From contig CAXAUF010000056.1 in NCBI GenBank assembly GCA_963972425.1, positions 1 to 16,042 of the forward strand: DNA of 16,042 bases, written 5' to 3'. Positions 6,960 through 14,184 of the stretch are shown in pieces. A program made the translations under genes and the position numbers. Source of the DNA: Algorimicrobium sp002414705 (lineage in GTDB: Bacteria; Bacteroidota; Bacteroidia; Flavobacteriales; Flavobacteriaceae). Each line of letters opens with the position of its first letter. The first letter of the stretch is position 1. The notes beneath the pieces were generated by a model. The model had not been told where the DNA came from. It saw only the letters and a program-made list of their open reading frames with translations, and searched no databases.

Positions 6960-7766
6960 TTATTTTTCTTTTCCTAGTTCTATTGCTCTATCAAATGCAG
7001 CATAGGCGGCATCTTGTATGAGTTGTTTAACATTATTATCGTCCATGGAATCAATGGCTGCTTGAGTGGTTCCGCCTTTACTTGCTACGCGACTAATCCA
7101 GGTTTCTGGTGAAATATCTGATTGATTAAATAGTTCTATAGCACCTTCAAAGGTGTTGCTAACTAATACTTTAGAATCATAAGCAGAGAAGCCCATTTTT
7201 AAAGCGGCATCCAACATAGATTGCATAAAGTAGAATACATAAGCTGGTCCACTTCCAGAAATACCGGTTGAGGCATCAATAAAATTTTCTGTGGTTACAT
7301 GAATAGATGTTCCTGTGGTATCTAATAGGTTTCTTACCATAATCAATTCTACTTTAGAAACTTCTGGAGATTCTGTATAGGACGTTACACCTTTACCAAC
7401 TTTGGCTGGTAAATTAGGCATGGCTCTAACCACTTTTGCTGCGCCTAGCTGTGTTTTAATCGTGTCGATAGTAACACCTGCCATTAACGAAACAAATATT
7501 TGTTGATCGTTTATTTGCGATGCCATACTTTTAAATAGGTCTTCAATATGATATGGTTTTACGGCCAAAAAAACGATGTCTGCTTTAGGCAAGCAATCAT
7601 CTAAATTGTCGTAAACATCAAAATGAGGCTCTTTGTTTAATGTTGTAATTTTTTTAGGATCTGTATCATAAATCTTTAGATTGTGTTTTCCTAATAATGA
7701 CGACTTCGCCATACCTTCGGAATACGTTAATCCCATGTTTCCTGCTCCAATTACTAATACTTTCAT
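6960..7766 (-). CDS. proC: Pyrroline-5-carboxylate reductase
   Basis: A 268-residue NAD(P)H-dependent enzyme that reduces pyrroline-5-carboxylate to proline, the last step of the pathway. It has the Rossmann GAGNMG motif (7-12), AVKP (68-71), MPNLP (116-120), SGSGPAYVFYF (170-180) and the C-terminal dimer/substrate segment SKGGTTQAAI (229-238). The length is normal. It is the first gene of the three-gene proline unit, so the operon contains the whole glutamate-to-proline route. The region upstream of its ATG carries two dyad sequences that could be operators. No Shine-Dalgarno sequence is seen, as is usual in this phylum. Confidence 0.96.
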   Translation of the reverse strand: MKVLVIGAGNMGLTYSEGMAKSSLLGKHNLKIYDTDPKKITTLNKEPHFDVYDNLDDCLPKADIVFLAVKPYHIEDLFKSMASQINDQQIFVSLMAGVTIDTIKTQLGAAKVVRAMPNLPAKVGKGVTSYTESPEVSKVELIMVRNLLDTTGTSIHVTTENFIDASTGISGSGPAYVFYFMQSMLDAALKMGFSAYDSKVLVSNTFEGAIELFNQSDISPETWISRVASKGGTTQAAIDSMDDNNVKQLIQDAAYAAFDRAIELGKEK

Positions 7767-8020
7767 GTTTTTGTAATGTATTGATTATCAATATTAATTT
7801 CTATATAGTGTACAAGTACTATACGGAAGACCAGATTTTGAATATTTAATTTCAAGAAATCCTTTATGTAAAAATCAAAGTGGTTTTCATTGAGGTATTC
7901 ATAATGATACTGACTTTTTATTGCGAAATATGTAATTTCGGTTTTTGTAAGGAATGACAAAAAGGTGACAGCCTGTCGGGAATTATGGAAATTTTTGATG
8001 TGTTTGTAAAGTTATACCAT
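7767..8020 (-). promoter_or_regulatory. Upstream region of the proline operon with dyad sequences
   Basis: Three small dyads lie here. TATTGATTATCAATA (7779-7793) has 7-bp arms around one base and lies 13 bases before the proC ATG. At 7804-7823, TATA and GTAC arms pair around AA with a two-base bulge. GACAGCCTGTC (7968-7978) is an 11-base perfect dyad. I did not find a clear TTTG/TAnnTTTG promoter on the - strand. A 65-codon open frame ending in an ATGA overlap with proC is present, but it starts at TTG, looks like translated A+T-rich spacer and contains no proline codon, so it does not look like an attenuation leader. Confidence 0.4.
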
Positions 8021-8057
8021 AAAAAAAAGCCTATAAAATTAATTTTTATGGGCTTTT
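8021..8057 (-). terminator. Intrinsic terminator for the leftward beta-propeller gene
   Basis: Read on the - strand, AAAAGCCCATAAAAA pairs with TTTTATAGGCTTTT (one G-U pair) and is followed by a run of T from the A-run at 8021-8028. It lies about 265 bases after the stop of the SMP-30-like gene and separates that unit from the proline operon promoter. Confidence 0.75.
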
Positions 8058-8322
8058 AAATATGTTAGGTATCAATTGGAAATAGTATTTCACTAATCAC
8101 TTAAGAGTTTGTTATGCTACCAAAAGTTTTTTCTTTTTTCAGTTATAATATCTTCAATAATGTCACTTTTTCATTACCAGTTGCTCCCAATTGTTTTATA
8201 GAAGTTTAATCAAGTATATTTCCATTATTATGATTTTCATTTCGTGTTAGCTATTCTTTAAACTCTAAACTTTGTATGGGAACTCAACATCGAATTTATG
8301 AAAGCCTTATGGGTGTCAGTTT
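8058..8322. other. Intergenic stretch, possible remnant of a decayed gene on the - strand
   Basis: There is no intact frame. On the - strand around 8118-8193 a coding-like stretch reads KQLGATGNEKVTLL and, after a frame change, EDIITEKRKNFW. Stops interrupt it on both sides. I do not recognise the family. This could be a decayed gene or chance; the neighbouring genes to the right are clearly decaying. Confidence 0.25.
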
Positions 8323-9354
8323 TTATAATTTGAATTTAGAAATGGTATTATATGTATCTACTTCTAAATTTTTAGGACCTTCAAAAGTATCAAAATTTAC
8401 CACAAGCAGATTGCCCTTATAAATGATTGTTTCACATGGGTTGTCTAATAAACCAGTAGAACCGTTGTTGTTGTTATTAATCCATAATAAGTTTAGCGTT
8501 TTTGTGCCTAAATCTAGCTGATGAACACTGTTATTATTTAAATTAGCAATGAAAATAGAATTTCTTGTCTTATCATAATACATACCATCAGCACAGTTAA
8601 ATAGATTAGATTGAAATATAATATTTCTTGATTTTACGGTTCTTTCATTGGTGAATTCAAATTTTGTTATGGTTCCTGAATAAAAATTACCAGCATACAA
8701 ATTTCCAGTCTCGTCAATTGCAATGCCATCTATTCCAACAGGAAAGGTTCCTATTAAATGCTTTTGCCGATCCTGATCATTCATGATAATTTTATTATCG
8801 CTGAAATCTTCAAGATTAAAACCATAAATGCCACTTTCTTTACCGTTTTCAAACATGAAGTCAGTAACGTAAAGATGATTTTTATAAAGTCTGATACCAT
8901 TTGAAAAACCTAACCCTTCAACAATAACTTCAGCTTTTATGGGTTTCCCATTTTGTACGACAATACGTAATATTCGAGATTGATTGAGTTGACCTGCGAA
9001 ATTTTGATTATCAGCAATATATAAGTTTCCATCTGGACCAAACGCAATGCCCATTGGATGAACTTTTTTAGTAATGGGATGCAGTGGTAGTTGGTCAAAC
9101 CAAGTTGAGGGTTTATCATTATCATCAAAAATCAGAATTTTACTACCGTGTTCTTCAAAAGAGGCTAGATTAGTTACCGCTAAAAACAGATTTCCAAATT
9201 TATCTATTGCCATCCCGTCAGGAGTAGAGCAGGACTCTCCAAGGTTTGCAAATAATGTAGGTTTTATTAATTCTGACTCATTATTAAGTTTTATTTCTTG
9301 AGCAGCAAGACGAAAAGAGCTTATAAATGTTACAATAATAATTAAGTATTTCAT
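8323..9354 (-). CDS. Secreted SMP-30/gluconolactonase-like beta-propeller protein
   Basis: A 343-residue protein. Residues 1-19 are a signal peptide (MKYLIIIVTFISSFRLAAQ). The rest shows repeated propeller-blade motifs: PDGMAIDKFGNLFLAV (45-60), MGIAFGPDGNLYIAD (101-115), GFSNGIRLYKNHLYVTD (149-165), GIDGIAIDETGNLYAGN (207-223) and CADGMYYDKTRNSIFIAN (254-271). That is the pattern of SMP-30/gluconolactonase/LRE-like six-bladed propellers, which often hydrolyse lactones or bind ligand with a central metal. The exact substrate cannot be read from the sequence. It has no T9SS tail, so it is probably periplasmic. It is transcribed alone, between the proline operon and a decayed phosphorylase gene, and no frameshift or internal stop is seen. 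Confidence 0.8.
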   Translation of the reverse strand: MKYLIIIVTFISSFRLAAQEIKLNNESELIKPTLFANLGESCSTPDGMAIDKFGNLFLAVTNLASFEEHGSKILIFDDNDKPSTWFDQLPLHPITKKVHPMGIAFGPDGNLYIADNQNFAGQLNQSRILRIVVQNGKPIKAEVIVEGLGFSNGIRLYKNHLYVTDFMFENGKESGIYGFNLEDFSDNKIIMNDQDRQKHLIGTFPVGIDGIAIDETGNLYAGNFYSGTITKFEFTNERTVKSRNIIFQSNLFNCADGMYYDKTRNSIFIANLNNNSVHQLDLGTKTLNLLWINNNNNGSTGLLDNPCETIIYKGNLLVVNFDTFEGPKNLEVDTYNTISKFKL

Positions 9355-9436
9355 ATAAATATTTATTGTTGTTAACGATTTTGTTTTTGGAAAGTTGTGT
9401 TTTGATTTAATTATGTGTTAAAATAAGCGTTTTTAT

Positions 9437-10523
9437 GCAGAGCTGCAAGAGAGCTCCATACAATATTAGTGCACGGTCTTTTAGGTCTAAAGTTGCATTT
9501 TTTGTATTGCGTAAAACTTTTAATACATCTATAGCTTCTAAACCTGACCTATGCTATTTCCAATAGGTTGGGAGCCATCTGTAATGATAACTTGTGTGTT
9601 TAGCATAATGTTTTGACTACAGTTTCTATATGTGATTTAAGTAATTGGGCAGTTTTTTGGTTGCGTACTTTTGCGGTTTCACCAACTGGCATATCTATAA
9701 TTACATGTGTAGCGCCAGCTGCTGCTTTTTTTGAAAGCACAGAGGCAATAAGTTGTCCTTTACTAATATCTAATGCTTTTTTAATTTTAATTAATATATC
9801 ATCGGCAGGACTTAATCTAGCTGCATCTCCCCAAACAAAGCAACCACCTTCTTTTTTAACTACTTTTTTAATTTGTTCGGGAGAAACTGACTCATTTGTT
9901 AAAACCTCCATTGTGTCTGATGTTCCAGCGGACGATGTTATAGATCAAGAGGATGTTTTAGGCATAGTAAGTCCAAAAGCTGCAATAATGGAAACTATAA
10001 TTGGTGTGGTTCTATTGCCTGGCAATCCACTAAGGCAATGTTTGTCCATGACCATGTCTGTATGCCATTTTAATTGAACACCAGAAGTAATCATAGCTTT
10101 TGTTAAATCTGCAATTTCATCTATGTCCATTCTATCGCCTACACAAGCTGTTATAAATGCCGATAAATGGATGTTGGAATAGTCGCCTTTTACAACATCT
10201 GTTATAATATCTTGATAAGCTATATAATCTAGCTTATGGTTATATATTTGGGCTCTTAAATGATTTAAGGATTCTATGGTTTCTAAATGCAAAACTTGAA
10301 GCATATCACCTTCTGAAATATGTAATTTTTTAGCAGCTGTGTCTGACAAGCCAATTTGATTTGTGAGTAAAATATTTGAAATAACAACATTTATACAGGC
10401 AACAATAGAGTGTGTTTTTGTAGAAACTCTAATTCTGGCTAGTGCCTCATAACCTTCAGAAATACAGACTTCGCTATTATTTTTTAAAAAAGCTACATTC
10501 GCATTTTGAGTAAATATACCCAA
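9437..10523 (-). pseudogene. Broken thymidine phosphorylase / AMP phosphorylase family gene
   Basis: The - strand pieces join into one protein of the long thymidine/AMP phosphorylase family. The N-terminal piece (10523 to 9945) contains SEGYEALARIRV, VDKHC-like MDKHCLSGLPGNRTTPI and GLTMPKTSS. It is followed by an in-frame TGA (9945-9947) where the family motif KTSSRAIT would have arginine. The same frame then continues as SITSSAGTSDTMEV, GGCFVWGDAARLSPADDI, GQLIASVLSKKAAAGATHV and MPVGETAKV to a stop at 9600. Homology continues with a frame change near 9603-9608 (TQVIITDGSQPIGNSIG) and another near 9543-9550 (LEAIDVLKVLRN, LDLKDRALIL, GALLQL), then is lost. No ATG start is seen: the first usable codon is TTG at 10523, with a TAA two codons before it. 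CGA to TGA is a single transition, and the two frameshifts each look like a 1-base loss. It is most likely a decaying, non-functional gene for nucleoside or nucleotide salvage. Confidence 0.88.
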
Positions 10524-10682
10524 ATGTTAATATGCTCGGATTTTTTTTTATACTTATTAAGAAGATTGTTGCTTGGAATTAATTGTTCTATATAGATTTA
10601 GCAATTTTTGAGACTTTATTTAGATGTTTTTTTTACAGTAATCAAGATTCCATCTGCTAATAATTTAAGACCTAAACTTAAA

Positions 10683-10710
10683 TTACTAAATGATATATAT
10701 CATTTAGTAA
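10683..10710. promoter_or_regulatory. Perfect 28-bp palindrome, candidate operator
   Basis: The arm TTACTAAATGATAT is followed at once by its exact reverse complement. The centre contains TGAT-ATAT-ATCA, which fits the two-fold TGAT-N4-ATCA core bound by many CRP/FNR-family regulators. It sits between two divergent broken genes, so it may be a leftover shared operator (inference). Confidence 0.6.
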
Positions 10711-10776
10711 AGCTTGCAGGTTTTATAAATTAGTTGTCTAACATTGGTTTAATAATGAAGAATTATAACTTATTAT

Positions 10777-10804
10777 TTGTCTGAATAATTGGATGTTATA
10801 TTTA
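10777..10804 (+). promoter_or_regulatory. Candidate Bacteroidota-type promoter
   Basis: TTG at 10777-10779, a 17-base spacer, then TATATTTA at 10797-10804. This resembles the flavobacterial consensus TTG-N17-23-TAnnTTTG with the last base off. It lies about 28 bases before the ATG of the PAS protein. Confidence 0.4.
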
Positions 10805-10831
10805 GACATTTTTATTTAATAATTAAAAAAT

Positions 10832-11614
10832 ATGAATATGAAGGTATCGTTTGAAAGAAAATTTTTTCTTGGCTATATTATTAATATAGTGGTAATTATA
10901 TCACTTGGGCTTATTTATTGGAAACAAATGACGGTATCGTCAAGTACGCTTTGGCATTGGGTTTTACTAGCGTTAATAGTACTTTCTTTAGGGATGTTAA
11001 CTACTGTTTTTTTTATGCTTAAGGCACAATTGAAAACTAAAAAACAATTGGATGATGCGCTATTGAAAAACCAGAAACTACTGCAAGCCATAATTGATAA
11101 TACAACCAATGCCATTTCTGTAAAAAAAATAAATGGTGAATATCTATTAGTAAACAAAAAATATCAATCGCTTTTTGCTTCTAAAGAAACCAATTTAATA
11201 GGTAAAATAAATCATGATTTTTTATCTAAAGACATGGCCGATCTTTATCGTAATTCAGATCTAGATGCCTTAAAAGCTGGTAAAGAAATTCAAGTAGAAG
11301 AAACTATTCAGCTTCCCGAAGGAACGCATACATATTTGTCGGTTAAATTCCCATTATTTGATGCAAACAAAAGAGCTTATGCAATTGGTAATATATCTAC
11401 AGATATAACGGAAAGAAAGGTGTTTTTAGATTCGTTAAAGGCGGCAGATACTTTTTTTAATCTCTCCATAGATAGTTTGGTTGTTGCCTCAAAAAATAAA
11501 TTTTTAAAAATAAATCCACCTTTGAGCAAACTTTTAGGCTACAGTAATCACAAACTTTTAACGGAGGCTTTTACCAAATTTATTCATCCTGATGAATTTA
11601 TATCATGCTATTGA
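10832..11614 (+). pseudogene. Truncated membrane PAS-domain sensor (histidine kinase N-terminal part)
   Basis: A 260-codon frame. Two hydrophobic segments (about 12-30 and 43-64) are followed by a short coiled linker and a complete PAS domain (about 80-195: AIIDNTTNAISVKKINGEYLLVNKKY, GNISTDITERK). A second PAS domain begins at about 205 (FNLSIDSLVVASKNKFLKINPPLSKLLGY) and stops right after FIHPDE, where PAS domains normally continue. Five unrelated residues (FISCY) precede the stop. No HisKA or ATPase domain follows. Instead, the DNA 46 bases later encodes the C-terminus of a TetR-type regulator, so a deletion probably joined two genes near 11597-11615. It would have been the sensor of a two-component or hybrid kinase; the remainder may still be translated but cannot signal as a kinase. 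Confidence 0.75.
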
Positions 11615-11659
11615 CTCTGTATTAGTATTTAACGTGTTGATCTGTATTGTGCTTTATAA

Positions 11660-11812
11660 GAAATTGAGAAAATTTTCTATAATTACCTTCAAAAAGGCAA
11701 AGTGGAAGGTCAATTAAAAACGAATCGGGATTTAAAATACCTAGCCTTTCTTTTTTACACCTTATACTATGGCATTCGTGTTGTGTCTAAAATCCGTCCA
11801 AGTAAAAGATAA
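11660..11812 (+). pseudogene. 3' remnant of a TetR/AcrR-type regulator
   Basis: An open stretch of 50 codons without a start codon, reading EIEKIFYNYLQKGKVEGQL, TNRDLKYLAFFFYTLYYGIR and VVSKIRPSKR before TAA. The pattern of a helix with 'EGQLKT...LA.F.YTL..GIRV..K..PS' is typical of the C-terminal ligand-binding domain of TetR-family repressors. The DNA-binding N-terminal part is missing, and a stop (11657-11659) lies immediately upstream. It abuts the cut end of the PAS sensor gene, so both look like the two sides of one deletion. The exact subfamily cannot be told. Confidence 0.6.
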
Positions 11813-11936
11813 TAGACATATTCCGTTAAAATAGTATTAACCTTGTAAATTAAAGATTAGCATAAAGTATCTATACAATTAGTGATTTAATAATTTACTC
11901 CATAAAAATTTAGGTGAAATGGCATACAATAAATAC
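11813..11936. other. Short spacer between converging units
   Basis: A+T-rich spacer between the TetR remnant (rightward) and the end of the TraB/GumN gene (leftward). I see no clear hairpin terminator or gene in it. Confidence 0.4.
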
Positions 11937-12797
11937 CTAATCACTCTTTTTTAGTAATACAGGTTCCACTAAAAAGCCGTCTTGTTGTAGCTGTTCTAAA
12001 AGACCACAACTATTTCTTAAATGCGCATAACCAACAGCTATAAAGGTGTTTTTTGTTTTTAAAATATTTGGGAGCACTTTTAACCAATCTGCATTGCGTT
12101 CTTTGATAAGTATATTTTCGGGACATGAATCCTTAAATTTATAGTCTAAATCAAAATCTCTGTATTTATTGGCAAAAACGCAGTAACCCATATTAGGTTT
12201 ATTTGTTGTAAGCTGTTCTATGAGTTCAGAAATAGCTTTACGTTCCTGTTTCCAATTTGGGTTTTTATTTTCTTTTGTAATTAATTCCAACTGCAAACTA
12301 TCCGTTTCTAAACCCAAAACAGGAATTTTGTTTGTTTTAGCTATATGTATCAAATAATTATCAAAATGATCCCAAGTGTCATTAGCTTTAACCGTTTCGC
12401 ATAAAATTTTTTGAGATTCTTGCTGTAATTTCCAACGTAACTCTAGTGGTTTTAATTTGTATATATCCACTTTCCAATCTGCTGTAATGGTTTTAAGTTT
12501 CTGTAAATCACGTTTTTTTAAACTCGTATTTAACGCATTTGAGGCTTGGCGCGAATTGATGATTTTTCGAGCACTTTCAGTATCATTAATAGATTCAAAA
12601 ACAGCTATTTCAGATTGTAATATGGCCTGTTGTATTTGTGGAATACTATCTACAAATGAATTTCCAAACTGATGAAAGGTTCCAACTATATATGACGTTT
12701 TTAGGTTAATAGTATCGCTTACTTTCCAAAGAATGGTTTTTTGCGCGCGTACAGAAAAGCTAATAATAAATATAAAAATGATTGGGTAACTTTTCAT
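11937..12797 (-). CDS. Secreted TraB/GumN-family protein
   Basis: A 286-residue protein with a signal peptide (residues 1-19, ending VRAQ). It has the hallmarks of the TraB/PrgY/GumN family: LWKVSDT, YIVGTFHQFG with GTFH (39-42), VFES (66-69), LGLET (161-165), ERNADW (233-238) and FIAVGYAHLRNSCGLLEQLQQDGFLVEPV (starting at 252). The conserved GxxH and Glu residues are those thought to form a metal-dependent hydrolase or protease-like site in related Tiki/TraB proteins. The function in this phylum is not established. The gene follows the PaiB-like gene with a 14-base gap on the same strand, so they are probably co-transcribed. Confidence 0.85.
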   Translation of the reverse strand: MKSYPIIFIFIISFSVRAQKTILWKVSDTINLKTSYIVGTFHQFGNSFVDSIPQIQQAILQSEIAVFESINDTESARKIINSRQASNALNTSLKKRDLQKLKTITADWKVDIYKLKPLELRWKLQQESQKILCETVKANDTWDHFDNYLIHIAKTNKIPVLGLETDSLQLELITKENKNPNWKQERKAISELIEQLTTNKPNMGYCVFANKYRDFDLDYKFKDSCPENILIKERNADWLKVLPNILKTKNTFIAVGYAHLRNSCGLLEQLQQDGFLVEPVLLKKSD

Positions 12798-12811
12798 GAT
12801 GGCAACTATAT

Positions 12812-13405
12812 TTATTGGGTTATGTTGTTTAAAAAAGCACTTAGATCAGCTTGATTCCGTTTTACCATTTCGGCTTTTGCTAGTTCAAAATCTTTCATAT
12901 TTCTATTTTGGGAGAGTTTAAATTTACCTTCCCATTGGGTAATGGTTATTTTAAAACCCCTCACATAAGGAACATACATGTCCATTCTAGGGTCTGAATA
13001 ATCTAATTGGAATTTGTGTTCAGGTTCTTCTAAATACTTGGTCATGTCTACCATGCTTTCCTTTATATGATCTGGATTTTCAATTTCAAAAACGACACCT
13101 TCGATATGAACTTTAACATAATTCCAAGTAGGCAATTGTTTCGTGATATAAATGCTTGGCGAAATATAACATTGTGGTCCAGAAAAAATAAGTGTTACCT
13201 TATTGCCGTTTTTAAGTAATTCAGCATGCGGATTATTAGCATCTATATGACCAATTAATTCGTTGTTTTTATAAATTAACGGAATATGTGTTACTATGGG
13301 TTCGTTGTTTAAAACCGAAATAACAGTTGCTAGCGGATAGTTTTTTATAACGCTAATTAAATGATTTCTATCCGTATCTTGATGGTCTTTTGGTGGATAA
13401 TTCAA
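12812..13405 (-). CDS. PaiB-like FMN-binding protein
   Basis: A 197-residue protein matching the PaiB / FMN-binding negative transcriptional regulator family (split-barrel flavin fold): PLATVIS (24-30), THIPLIY (39-45), GHIDANNPH (52-60), IFSGPQCYISPSIY (73-86) and PTWNYVKVHIEG (92-103). In Bacillus, PaiB acts with PaiA on sporulation and protease genes, but most family members are of unknown function and may simply bind flavin or haem-related ligands. The start taken is TTG at 13405 (MNYPPK). An in-frame TGA lies two codons before it and no ATG occurs until residue 118, so a non-ATG start is required. The gene is divergent from radC across an 80-base gap and is the first gene of a pair with the TraB/GumN protein. 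Confidence 0.88.
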   Translation of the reverse strand: MNYPPKDHQDTDRNHLISVIKNYPLATVISVLNNEPIVTHIPLIYKNNELIGHIDANNPHAELLKNGNKVTLIFSGPQCYISPSIYITKQLPTWNYVKVHIEGVVFEIENPDHIKESMVDMTKYLEEPEHKFQLDYSDPRMDMYVPYVRGFKITITQWEGKFKLSQNRNMKDFELAKAEMVKRNQADLSAFLNNITQ

Positions 13406-13485
13406 AATTCAATATTTACCTTGAAGGACTTTATTTAAGTTACTAATTAATTGCAGTTGAAATTTACAATATTTATCTTTAACCT

Positions 13486-14184
13486 ATGCCAGAAAAAGCA
13501 CCATCATTATCCATTAAAAATTGGTCGCAGGACGATCAGCCTCGCGAAAAATTACGCGATAAGGGCAAAGCAGCTTTAAGCGATGCCGAATTGGTAGCAA
13601 TTATTATAGGATCCGGCAATCGTGATGAAAGTGCTTTGGATTTATGTAAACGTATTCTAGCAAGTGCAGATAATAACCTGAACCAGTTAGGTAAATTAAG
13701 TCTCAAACAACTCATGGATTTTAAGGGTATAGGTGAAGCAAAAGCCATATCTATTGCTGCTGCTATGGAATTGGGTAGACGTCGTAGAGGTGAAGATGCT
13801 CTGGAACGTAAAAAAATAACATCTAGTCTATCTGTTTTCGAACTTATGCAACCCATTATTGGCGAATTGCCGCATGAAGAATTTTGGATTATTTATTTAA
13901 ATAACGCCAACAAAGTTCTTCAGAAACAACAATTAAGTAAAGGCGGAATAACAGGAACTTTGGTTGATGTGCGCTTGGTTCTTAAAAATGCTTTAGAGTT
14001 TGGTGCAGTAGGCATTATTTTAGCTCATAATCATCCGTCTGGAACTTTAAAACCTAGCGAAGCTGATAAACAAATTACACAAAAATTGAAGAAAGCAGGC
14101 GAAAGTTTAGATATTAAAGTATTAGATCATTTAATAGTAACGGAAAAGGCCTATTTTAGCTTTGCAGACGATAATTTACTGTAA
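13486..14184 (+). CDS. radC: RadC/JAB-domain protein
   Basis: A 232-residue protein of the usual RadC length. The N-terminal UPF0758-type domain (about 1-105) includes PREKLRDKG, LSDAELVAIIIGSG (31-44) and a helix-hairpin-helix FKGIGEAKA (79-87). The C-terminal JAB1/MPN-type metallo domain has AHNHPSGTLKPSEAD (180-194), whose His181, His183, Ser185 and Asp194 form the zinc-site signature. Historically tied to DNA repair, the family's true substrate remains unclear. It starts at the ATG at 13486 and ends in TAATG, overlapping the next gene by one base, so the two are translationally coupled. A TTG/TAnnTTT-like pair lies just before the start but leaves almost no leader. Confidence 0.95.
   Translation: MPEKAPSLSIKNWSQDDQPREKLRDKGKAALSDAELVAIIIGSGNRDESALDLCKRILASADNNLNQLGKLSLKQLMDFKGIGEAKAISIAAAMELGRRRRGEDALERKKITSSLSVFELMQPIIGELPHEEFWIIYLNNANKVLQKQQLSKGGITGTLVDVRLVLKNALEFGAVGIILAHNHPSGTLKPSEADKQITQKLKKAGESLDIKVLDHLIVTEKAYFSFADDNLL

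Larger units (their letters stand above)
10524..10831. other. Intergenic region between the phosphorylase remnant and the PAS protein
   Basis: About 308 bases. It holds a perfect 28-bp palindrome (10683-10710) and a plausible promoter for the rightward gene. On the - strand, an open stretch ending with a stop at 10616-10618 reads NLSLGLKLLADGILITVKK; it could be the tail of a lost small gene, but it has no start and overlaps the palindrome. Nothing else is supported. Confidence 0.5.

Noticed and set aside
7763..7960. 65-codon - strand frame overlapping the proC start by ATGA, considered as a proline attenuator leader
   Set aside because: It needs a TTG start, contains no proline codon, is rich in Ile, Phe, Tyr and Asn like translated A+T spacer, and lacks a terminator/antiterminator pair before proC.
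9945..9947. TGA as a selenocysteine or other recoded codon
   Set aside because: The family has arginine, not cysteine, at this place; no stem-loop of the required kind was evident, and further frameshifts follow downstream.
9613..10077. 154-codon + strand frame across the phosphorylase remnant
   Set aside because: It is antisense to a region whose - strand translation has clear family homology on both sides of the TGA.
13451..13481. radC promoter (TTG, 20-base spacer, TATCTTTA)
   Set aside because: It would put the transcription start at or inside the ATG, so it is too weak to call without start-site data.
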